From Fuerstiella sp. (GTDB taxonomy: Bacteria > Planctomycetota > Planctomycetia > Planctomycetales > Planctomycetaceae): a DNA stretch of 64,000 nt. This document shows, piece by piece, positions 57,076 through 64,000 of this stretch. Location: contig JAQWOH010000042.1 of assembly GCA_029245955.1 (NCBI GenBank), forward strand, positions 1 to 64,000, written 5' to 3'. The notes beneath the pieces were generated by a model that was not told where the DNA came from, made no database searches, and saw only the letters and a list, made by a program, of their open reading frames with translations. The translations under genes and the position numbers were made by a program. Within the stretch, counting starts at the first letter, position 1. Every line of letters begins with the position of its first letter.

Positions 57076-59397
57076 ATGGACTTCCTCGCTCCCATGTTCG
57101 CGGCCATTGGTGTCGCCGCGGCCGCGATTCCCGTAATCCTGCACATGCTGCGTCGTGCCCCGACTCAGGACATGCCGTTCAGTGTCGTAAAATTTCTGAA
57201 GCCCTCTCGGCCGAAATTAACCAAACGTTCGACCGTCGAACACTGGCCGCTGATGCTGCTGCGAATCCTTGCACTGGTGCTGATCGGGCTGGCCTTTGCT
57301 CGCCCGTTTCTAAGAGAAGTCGTCCCGCTGGATCTGCAGGACGACGTCGTGCAGTCGGTGACGATTCTTATCGACAAAAGCGCCAGCATGCGACGAGACG
57401 GCATTTACGAAAAAGTGCAGCAGACCGTCCGCGAGACAGTGAATGAGCTGAGCGATCAGGATTTGCTGAGCGTGGCGCTGTTTTCAAATACATCGACGAC
57501 GTTGCTGTCACGTGAAAAATGGGCGACGGCGACCGCGGACGAACGAACAGCCATGGTCGAAGGGGTCGTTGAGAATTACGAACCCGACTGGATGGCAACC
57601 AATACGGGTGCAGCCATGAGAATGGCAGCCGATGAACTTGCGCAGGAATCGAAGGTTCGCCGAAACATTCACGGCCGTCGCCTCGTGCTCATTACGGATT
57701 TTCAGCGGGGCAGCGACGTGGATGAACTCAAGTCCGGCAACTGGCCGGCAAATGTCGAAGTGGAACTCAAGACCATTGAGCCGACAAAAAACGGCAATGT
57801 CGGCGTGACGTTCGTGCAGGATCGTCGAGCCGACAGGATTCGGGTGAGAGTTGCCAGTGCAGGAGATTCCGTGCAGCAGGAATTTGCACTGCAGCCATTT
57901 GATGTCACTGGCGCTGGCGTTGGCCAGCCATTCAGGGTCACAGTCGCGCCAGGGCAGCGACGTTCGCTGATTCTGCCGGCAGCGGATCCTGAGGCTGGTA
58001 AGACAATCGTGGGAGTGGAACTGCAGGGCGACGATCATCCGTTCGATAACGTAATCGATCTGCCGGAAGTGGAAAATCCAGTCGTGAAGGTCGCCCATAT
58101 CGGCCCCGCCGCGATAAATGATCCGGAATCAATGCGATACTATCTGCAGCGAGTTCTGGATGGCAACGTGGAACGCGACGTACAACTTGTCGATCTGGTG
58201 AAGGACGGCGGAGTGGTTCTGCCGATCCCAGTGGATGTGAAACTTGTGGTTGTCACTGATGCCGTTCCATCCGGGATCCTGAGTTCGGTGTCTGAATTTC
58301 TTGAGCGGTCAGGCACGCTTCTGATCGCCCCGCCGTCAGCAGACGCAGTCCTGTCCCTGAAAAAGTTCCTGCCGAAAGACTTCAACGCGGTCGAAGCAGA
58401 CGTTGACGAATATGCGATGCTGGGAAAGATTGATTTTGAGCACCCATTGTTCTCTACATTTTCGGATGCGCGTTTTGCGGACTTCTCATCTATAAAATTC
58501 TGGCAGCATCGAAACCTCGTGCTGCCGCACACAGCAGGAACCGGAGTCCGACAGGCAGGTGGCAGTACGACTCCCGTATCTGCCCCGGCCGACGAATCGC
58601 GGTCAGCCATTGCCATACAGGCCACAGGCGGCACTTCTGCGGAAAATCGGCAGGGCAACCATTGTTCCGTTGTGGCGAAATTTGATTCCGGTCAGCCGGC
58701 GATCGTCGAAGTGAATACAGGTGAGCGCGGGCGGATAATTGTATTTGCGACCGGTTGGCATCCAACGGACAGCCAGTGGGCGCTGTCGACTCGGTTTCCA
58801 CCTTTGCTGACCCGAATTCTTTCACTGGCCAGTCCGGCTCAGAAAGAGCAGATTCATCAAACAGTGGGTGATGTGATACGCCCGGGTGAATTGATTTCAT
58901 CCGAGGAATGGACGGTGACCTGTCCCGACGGAACAGAAGTGCGATGGGACCAGCCACTGCCGGGCAGCGATGAGGCTGTCGGATCGTCAGATGCCGGAAA
59001 CAATGGTGATCTGTCGTCGCAGCCCCGTCCGGGAAAGGGACAGGACACCGTGACACTGGGCCAGCCAGGACGGTTTGTGGTGACCGGAAAAACGGAAGAC
59101 GGGGAGTACTCTGTTTCTTTGATTGCCGGACTTGCGACGTCAGAATCTCGCACAGAAATGCTGCCTTTAGGTCAGTTGCAGGTACTTGGTATTGGCGTCG
59201 AATCGGACGTTGAGGCACAATTGGAAACAGACAACCGTGCAGCCGATGAAGCAAACAGAGGTCAACTAAGCGCCAACGACCTGGAACACAGACAGAAATG
59301 GTGGCGCTGGCTGCTGCTGGCCGGACTGGGATGTCTGGTGCTGGAGTCCTTGTGGGCTTCGGCGATTGAGAAAAGACAGATGGCAGAAGCTGCATAA
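57076..59397 (+). CDS. BatA-like membrane protein with vWA domain
   Basis: ATG 57076 (GGAG upstream) avoids the non-homologous 17 residues of the longer frame. The N-terminal BatA helix pair is MDFLAPMFAAIGVAAAAIPV and MLLRILALVLIGLAFARPFL. A vWA domain follows, with MIDAS DKSAS in VTILIDKSASMRRDG and the distal LVLITDFQRGSDVDE. The middle is a large beta-rich region. A C-terminal membrane helix (WWRWLLLAGLGCLVLESLWA) precedes a short cytoplasmic end. At about 773 residues it is a typical planctomycete BatA-like protein. It probably senses or scaffolds in the envelope with MoxR. Confidence 0.93.
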   Translation: MDFLAPMFAAIGVAAAAIPVILHMLRRAPTQDMPFSVVKFLKPSRPKLTKRSTVEHWPLMLLRILALVLIGLAFARPFLREVVPLDLQDDVVQSVTILIDKSASMRRDGIYEKVQQTVRETVNELSDQDLLSVALFSNTSTTLLSREKWATATADERTAMVEGVVENYEPDWMATNTGAAMRMAADELAQESKVRRNIHGRRLVLITDFQRGSDVDELKSGNWPANVEVELKTIEPTKNGNVGVTFVQDRRADRIRVRVASAGDSVQQEFALQPFDVTGAGVGQPFRVTVAPGQRRSLILPAADPEAGKTIVGVELQGDDHPFDNVIDLPEVENPVVKVAHIGPAAINDPESMRYYLQRVLDGNVERDVQLVDLVKDGGVVLPIPVDVKLVVVTDAVPSGILSSVSEFLERSGTLLIAPPSADAVLSLKKFLPKDFNAVEADVDEYAMLGKIDFEHPLFSTFSDARFADFSSIKFWQHRNLVLPHTAGTGVRQAGGSTTPVSAPADESRSAIAIQATGGTSAENRQGNHCSVVAKFDSGQPAIVEVNTGERGRIIVFATGWHPTDSQWALSTRFPPLLTRILSLASPAQKEQIHQTVGDVIRPGELISSEEWTVTCPDGTEVRWDQPLPGSDEAVGSSDAGNNGDLSSQPRPGKGQDTVTLGQPGRFVVTGKTEDGEYSVSLIAGLATSESRTEMLPLGQLQVLGIGVESDVEAQLETDNRAADEANRGQLSANDLEHRQKWWRWLLLAGLGCLVLESLWASAIEKRQMAEAA

Positions 59398-59518
59398 AGC
59401 CACAGTCAAAATCCGGAACCGGCCCCGCGTCATTCCGGCAAACATTGCGAATACGGCCATACTGACACACCGCTTCATGCGGCCCAACAAAAACGCCTGC
59501 TGAACAAAAGGACAGACC

Positions 59519-62500
59519 ATGACCGGGACCGTGTTGGAACGCAGTCTGAAAATGGTGGCGGGGCGGCTGTATAAGCTGCGAGTACTGCGGCGTCAGGCTT
59601 TGTGCTGGGTGCTGCTGTTGGCGCCCGCCATGGTGCTGGCACTGAAGCTGCCTCAATTGTCGGGGCTTATTTCCACAAACCTGCTGGTGCTGCTGGGCGT
59701 GACCACCGTTGGTGTTGCGTTAGCTCGATGGAAAATACCGTCGCCGACAGCTCTGGAGACCGCTCGACTGGTAGAGAAAAACCGGCCGGAACTGAATGAC
59801 GCAGTGTTGACGGCTGTTCAGGCTGACGAACAATCAAGACGCCAGTCGCAGCCATCAGTCCTGAATGAGTGGGTCATCGATGAAGCAGACAAGCTGGCCC
59901 GCGCATCGGACTGGAAATCGGTTGTGCCGCAGCGCCAGATGTTCGCGTGGTCAACACTCAGCTTTCTGTCATTCTGCTTTCTGGTATCCGGTGTTGTCGC
60001 CGCCGGACGCTGGGGACGGGAGATCAAGCGACAGGAGTTTCTGCTTCCCACCGGTGAAGTAACCGGAACAACGGAAGTCGTCGGGCGGACAGAATTGGCG
60101 ATTGATCCCGGCGACATCGAGATTGAACGGGGCACCGCTTTGACTGTGGTCGCTCGCTTTGGCAAAGTTCTGCCGACAGACGTGCTGCTACAGTTGAACA
60201 CAGACGAAGGTGCCGCAACCTTCACAATGGATCCGACCGTCGACGAAGGTGTTTTTGCTGCACGCGTCAGCAGTGTCACCAGCGATGCCACGTACCGTGT
60301 CTTCTTCGGCAAGTCGGTCTCAGAACTGACTCGCATTGACTCTCCGGACTTCCGCAACAAATCGGAATCGTACAAGGTGTCCACTTATGTCCGCCCGCGA
60401 CTGGATCAGGTTGATGCTCTGGTTAAACCGCCGTCATACACAGGCAAGGCAGAACAACTGATCGAAGACACTTTGCGAGTCACGGTAGTTGAAGGGTCAA
60501 CAGTGCAGCTGCTGCTGCATCTGAACAAATCCGTGGCGATTGCAGAGCTGCATGCTGAAGACGACACCGTGATTCCACTGGTGTCCGCAGAACCGGATTC
60601 CGGACAGATGGTGGCCACCCTGGAAGCCTTCGAAAATCAGAAATTTCGAGTCTACCTGGAGGACGAAGACGGCCGCACGGCTGCTGAAGAAGAAACAATT
60701 TCACTGCGTGTTACTCGCAACAAACGGCCAAAGATCAAAATCACGTTCCCCGGTCGCGACACAAATGTTTCGCCGCTGCAGGAGCTGCAGGTTGAAGCCG
60801 AGGCAACGGACGACTTCGGATTTTCTGACTTCGGGGTAATGTACTCACTGACCAGCGGTTCGCCCGTAGAGATTTCGCTGGCAGACGTCGCGTCAGACCA
60901 GCCCGATGCCGTAAACCCTTCAGACGCCGCCGGTGATAATGCTCAACAGACCACCGTTGCACCGGGTAAACAAGAATCCTCGGCAAAAACAATCCAGCTT
61001 CGACACATGATCGACATGGAACAGCTGAGTGCGGCACCCGACGAGTTGTTGTCTTATTATTTTTACGTTGAGGACGTCGCGTCCGACGGATCCGAGCGTC
61101 GGACATACAGCGATATGATGTTTGCTGAAGTTCGTCGCTTCGAAGAAATCTTCCGTGAGTCAGAACAGCAGCAGAGCCAGCAGCAACAGCAGCAACAGCA
61201 GCAACAGCAGGGAAACAAGACGGAACAACTGCTGCAGCTGCAGCGACAGATCATGATCGCCACATGGAATATTCAACGCTCGATCGACGAAAGCCGGTCA
61301 CGCGAAAAGGCAATTGCGAAAGCTGCAGAGGATGCAGATGTGGTCCTGCAGTCACAGCAGCAGGCCATAGAACAGCTGCTGGAAGCAAAGGAAAAAGCAG
61401 ACGGCGAGCCGGACATGCTGAAGCTGGTGGAAGACGTCGAACGAAATATGCAGAAAGCTGTCAACCAGCTGGTCGTCTTCAAGGAGCAGCAACAGGATTC
61501 TCAGCTGGTCGATGCTCTGTTCGCTGAACAATCGGCCTTCGCCGGCCTGATGCGAATGCGTGCAAAAGAACACGAAGTGAGTCGTTCGCAATCACAGCAG
61601 GGTCAGGGCCAAGGCCAGCAGAACAGTGCGTCTCAGCAGCAGCTCCGCCAGCTGGAACTGGACAACGATCGCAATCGCTACGAATCCGAACGGCAGGCTC
61701 AGCAGCAGCAGGAAGAAAACGACGAACAGCGAGAACAGCTGCAGATCCTGAATCGGCTGAAGGAACTGTCGCGCCGGCAGCAGATGCTCAACGAACGCCT
61801 GAAACAACTGGAATCCGAACTGCGAGCAGCTCAGACGAAAGAAGAAAAGGATGAAATCGAACGAGAACTGAAACGTCTTCGCGAAGAACAGCGCGAAATG
61901 CTGCGGGACGTTGATGAACTGCGAGAAACGATGGATCAGCAATCTGCTGAACAGCAGCAGCAGAATCAGGAGACTCGCGAACAGGTTGAACAGGCTCGCG
62001 AACGTGTGCAGCAGGCTTCACAGGCGATGGACGAAAGCAATCTCGCCAAAGCGATTTCTGAGGGCACGCGGGCTGAGCGTCAGTTTGACCAGCTGCAGGA
62101 AGAGTTTCGCAAGCAGACGTCGAATCAATTCACGGAAGCGATGCGCGACCTGCGACAGCAGACACGCGACATGACCGAGCGACAGGAAGAAATCGCTCGT
62201 GAGTTGTCTGGCGACAGCCCCTCCGATGATGACACAGCAGCCGGTCAACGACCATCGCTGCGAGGTGACCGGGACCGCGAAAACGTGCAGGAAAAAGTAG
62301 CTCAGCAGCGTGATGACCTGGAACGCGTTCTGGAACAGGCCAAACAGATTGTCGAAGAAGCTGAGGAGAGCGAACCATTGCTGTCACGACGCCTGTACGA
62401 CACAGTCCGCGACACCCGCGAAAAAAAGCCACAGGAAGCGCTGGAAGCCACGGAGATTCTGGTCAGTCGCGGCCTGTGGAATCAGTCACAGCAGGCAGAG

Positions 62501-63682
62501 CAGGTCGCTCGCACCGGCATCGAAGACCTGGCCGAAGGTATCGAAAAAGCGGCCGATGCTGTGCTGGGCAGCGAGGCGGAATCTCTTCGTCGCGCGGAAC
62601 AGGAGATTGAGGACCTGGCCAATCAGCTGTCGTCAGAGATTGCTGACGCAACAGGTCAGACTCCGAATGGAGAATTTTCCGAAAACCAGCAGAACGCAGC
62701 GTCTGGACAACAGGACACGCAACGCGAAGGACAGCCACCGGGCGAAAGTCAGGCGGAAAATGAAGCGTCGCCACAGCGACAGGGAATCCAGCGCGCCGCC
62801 GCGCCACTTCCCAACGAACAACAGCGACAGACCGCCGGCGGAAATCAACAGTCACAGCAGAGTGAACAACAAAGCAGCCAACGTACGGCCACCGCCGGTC
62901 GGGGTGAGCAACAGCAAGAAAAAGCAGAAGAACAGCCAGGTGATGGTCAGCCGCAGGAAGAGTCGCCACCGCAACAAGGTAAAGGTCGTGGCGAACAACC
63001 GGGACAGGACGGTGAACTACAGGAACAGGAAAGTCAGCAGCCGGGGCAGGGTCAGCAGCCAGGGCAGGGTCAACAGCCGGGACAGGGTCAACAACCGGGA
63101 CAGGGTCAACAACCGGGACAGGGTCAACAACCGGGACAGGGTCAACAACCGGGACAGGGTCAACAACCGGGACAGGGTCAGCAACCGGGACAGGGTCAGC
63201 AACCGGGACAGGGTCAGCAACCGGGTGGCCAGAATCAATCGGGAAACCGCCAGTCGGGAGGCTCTGGCCAGGACTCTTTCCTGCTGAATGGCGGTCGGCA
63301 AACGACAGGGGGCCGAAGCACCACGCAACGACGACCGTTGACAGGCGACGAATTCCGTGACTGGTCCAACAGACTTCGCGAAGTCGAAGAAGTACTGGAT
63401 GATCCGGAGCTGCGCAATCAGGTCGCCCAGGTGCGTGACCGAGCCCGTTCGATTCGCGCCGAATTCAAGCGTCACGGGAAGGAACCGCAGTGGGATCTGG
63501 TCAAATCTCAACTGCTGGATGAAATGAAGATCCTGCAGCAACGACTGAACCAGGAATTGTCAAAGCTGGAATCTGACCGTTCGATGGTGCCCATCGACCG
63601 CGAACCCGTGCCGGAAGAATTCGACGAACTGGTGCGACGTTACTACGAACTGCTGGGTCAAAGCCGAGAGGAAGGCGAGTGA
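59519..63682 (+). CDS. Giant DUF4175-like membrane protein with coiled coils, poly-Q and PGQGQQ repeats
   Basis: ATG 59519 has AAGGA about 8 bp upstream. The 1,387-residue protein has N-terminal membrane helices (QALCWVLLLAPAMVLALKLP, STNLLVLLGVTTVGVALARW, then one at about 140-160) and the DUF4175-like ALETARLVEKNRPELNDAVL motif. An Ig-like beta region spans about 180-540. The remainder is a very long Gln/Glu/Arg-rich coiled coil (RNRYESERQAQQQQEENDEQ). A poly-Gln run of about 11 lies at 61178-61210 and a tandem (PGQGQQ) block at 63035-63214. The C-terminal end is conserved again (LTGDEFRDWSNRLREVEEVL). It fits a mechanically extended envelope protein that interacts with the vWA and MoxR partners. 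Confidence 0.9.
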   Translation: MTGTVLERSLKMVAGRLYKLRVLRRQALCWVLLLAPAMVLALKLPQLSGLISTNLLVLLGVTTVGVALARWKIPSPTALETARLVEKNRPELNDAVLTAVQADEQSRRQSQPSVLNEWVIDEADKLARASDWKSVVPQRQMFAWSTLSFLSFCFLVSGVVAAGRWGREIKRQEFLLPTGEVTGTTEVVGRTELAIDPGDIEIERGTALTVVARFGKVLPTDVLLQLNTDEGAATFTMDPTVDEGVFAARVSSVTSDATYRVFFGKSVSELTRIDSPDFRNKSESYKVSTYVRPRLDQVDALVKPPSYTGKAEQLIEDTLRVTVVEGSTVQLLLHLNKSVAIAELHAEDDTVIPLVSAEPDSGQMVATLEAFENQKFRVYLEDEDGRTAAEEETISLRVTRNKRPKIKITFPGRDTNVSPLQELQVEAEATDDFGFSDFGVMYSLTSGSPVEISLADVASDQPDAVNPSDAAGDNAQQTTVAPGKQESSAKTIQLRHMIDMEQLSAAPDELLSYYFYVEDVASDGSERRTYSDMMFAEVRRFEEIFRESEQQQSQQQQQQQQQQQGNKTEQLLQLQRQIMIATWNIQRSIDESRSREKAIAKAAEDADVVLQSQQQAIEQLLEAKEKADGEPDMLKLVEDVERNMQKAVNQLVVFKEQQQDSQLVDALFAEQSAFAGLMRMRAKEHEVSRSQSQQGQGQGQQNSASQQQLRQLELDNDRNRYESERQAQQQQEENDEQREQLQILNRLKELSRRQQMLNERLKQLESELRAAQTKEEKDEIERELKRLREEQREMLRDVDELRETMDQQSAEQQQQNQETREQVEQARERVQQASQAMDESNLAKAISEGTRAERQFDQLQEEFRKQTSNQFTEAMRDLRQQTRDMTERQEEIARELSGDSPSDDDTAAGQRPSLRGDRDRENVQEKVAQQRDDLERVLEQAKQIVEEAEESEPLLSRRLYDTVRDTREKKPQEALEATEILVSRGLWNQSQQAEQVARTGIEDLAEGIEKAADAVLGSEAESLRRAEQEIEDLANQLSSEIADATGQTPNGEFSENQQNAASGQQDTQREGQPPGESQAENEASPQRQGIQRAAAPLPNEQQRQTAGGNQQSQQSEQQSSQRTATAGRGEQQQEKAEEQPGDGQPQEESPPQQGKGRGEQPGQDGELQEQESQQPGQGQQPGQGQQPGQGQQPGQGQQPGQGQQPGQGQQPGQGQQPGQGQQPGQGQQPGQGQQPGGQNQSGNRQSGGSGQDSFLLNGGRQTTGGRSTTQRRPLTGDEFRDWSNRLREVEEVLDDPELRNQVAQVRDRARSIRAEFKRHGKEPQWDLVKSQLLDEMKILQQRLNQELSKLESDRSMVPIDREPVPEEFDELVRRYYELLGQSREEGE
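61178..61210 (+). repeat. CAG/CAA poly-glutamine tract
   Basis: Eleven consecutive Gln codons, mixed CAG and CAA, lie between the Ig-like part and the first long coiled coil of the DUF4175-like protein. Mixed codons suggest selection for the residue rather than only slippage. Confidence 0.8.
63035..63214 (+). repeat. In-frame 18-bp tandem repeat, ten copies, encoding QQPGQG
   Basis: The unit CAACAACCGGGACAGGGT (six codons, QQPGQG) is repeated ten times, followed by a partial eleventh unit. Units 4 to 8 (63089-63178) are identical; units 1-3 and 9-10 differ at one to three silent third positions. The array is in frame, so copy-number change preserves reading. Confidence 0.95.
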
Positions 63683-64000
63683 TGCTGGCGGCCGAGCGAG
63701 ATATCCTCAACATGCTGCGGGTAACAGAAGTCCGTGACTCGGGGCTTTGGGTGCACAGTGCGCTGGGCAGCCTGGTATTAGGCGACCACAGCTGGATTGG
63801 TCCGGCGATTGCGGTTGCCGCCGTCGGTATTCTGCTCGCGCTGTGGGTCAGTCGCCATCGGCTGGCATCACTGGGCCTGGCCATGTTCTGTCGCGTGCTG
63901 GGATGGTTGCTGATTACAGCCTGCCTGGTAAATCCGCTGTGGAGCAGCGCCAGACCGCGACGAGGGGCGAACGTCCTGGCAGTCGTGACCGACATCAGCC
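63682..64000 (+). CDS. Membrane/vWA-type protein, N-terminal part
   Basis: ATG 63682 overlaps the last base of the DUF4175-like gene (TGATG), so the two are translationally coupled. The frame is open to the right edge (about 106 residues). Two helices are visible (SWIGPAIAVAAVGILLALWV and FCRVLGWLLITACLVNPLW), followed by VLAVVTDIS, where a MIDAS D-x-S site of a vWA domain would begin. This suits the large exported vWA or glutamine-amidotransferase-like protein often present in these operons. The rest is outside the window. Confidence 0.8.
   Translation, partial: MLAAERDILNMLRVTEVRDSGLWVHSALGSLVLGDHSWIGPAIAVAAVGILLALWVSRHRLASLGLAMFCRVLGWLLITACLVNPLWSSARPRRGANVLAVVTDIS

Noticed and set aside
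63035-63214. 18-bp repeats as a CRISPR array
   Set aside because: The units are contiguous with no spacers and are in frame inside a coding gene, so they are a coding tandem repeat.

Overview
The window reads as a piece of a planctomycete chromosome (Planctomycetota, Pirellula/Planctomyces-like). No rRNA marker is present, so this rests on family content: several c-type cytochrome proteins with planctomycete-specific architectures (DUF1549/DUF1553 proteins, PVC-type dehydrogenases with HEAT repeats and a C-terminal CxxCH domain, a coiled-coil/cytochrome/WD40 protein), a DUF1501 protein paired with a DUF1549/1553 protein, a sulfatase fused to a DUF1080 domain, and many exported proteins of unknown role. 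Stop codons of intact genes include TGA, so the standard code is in use.

Layout. (1) 1-6065, minus strand: a type II secretion-like operon reading secretin-like protein, GspE ATPase, GspF (cut by the window edge). The secretin-like protein has several secretin N-type modules but no visible pore domain. A divergent exported four-EF-hand protein with a Gly/Arg-rich linker follows (6582-7634). (2) 7997-28797: exported and membrane catabolic genes: two PVC-type dehydrogenase/cytochromes (one fused to ThuA), an alpha/beta hydrolase, a GH32/43-like propeller protein, an M14-like carboxypeptidase, a sulfatase with an atypical formylglycine motif, the DUF1501 and DUF1549/1553 pair, a glycosidase-like barrel and a DUF5009 membrane protein. 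(3) 28798-30276: gene decay, with the remains of an ECF sigma factor followed by a zinc-finger anti-sigma/kinase N-terminus. All three internal stops are TGA at probable Trp positions. (4) 30277-38441: Tat-exported hydrolase, nadA, an NHL-type propeller, a second DUF1549/1553 cytochrome and a membrane-anchored squalene-cyclase-repeat protein. (5) 38862-40219: a multihaem cytochrome pseudogene with a deletion, frameshifts, nonsense and lost haem motifs. (6) 40387-53524: a conserved exported hypothetical, a FAD oxidoreductase, an 880-bp stretch without a confident gene, RNase R (TTG start), a 28-residue basic protein, the coiled-coil/cytochrome/WD40 protein, a PQQ-type propeller, and a translationally coupled MBL hydrolase and methyltransferase pair. 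(7) 54004 to the right edge, plus strand: DUF4159, MoxR ATPase, DUF58, BatA-like vWA, a giant DUF4175-like coiled-coil protein with a perfect 18-bp tandem repeat, and the start of another membrane/vWA protein.

How they may fit together (inference): regions 2, 4 and 6 look like periplasmic breakdown of sulfated or acetylated polysaccharides feeding electrons to c-type cytochromes. Region 7 is an aerotolerance-like MoxR/vWA envelope operon. The most notable signals are the pore-less secretin operon, the TGA-only sigma/anti-sigma remnant, the atypical sulfatase, and the repeat-bearing DUF4175/vWA operon. I found no CRISPR array, prophage, insertion sequence, tRNA or rRNA.
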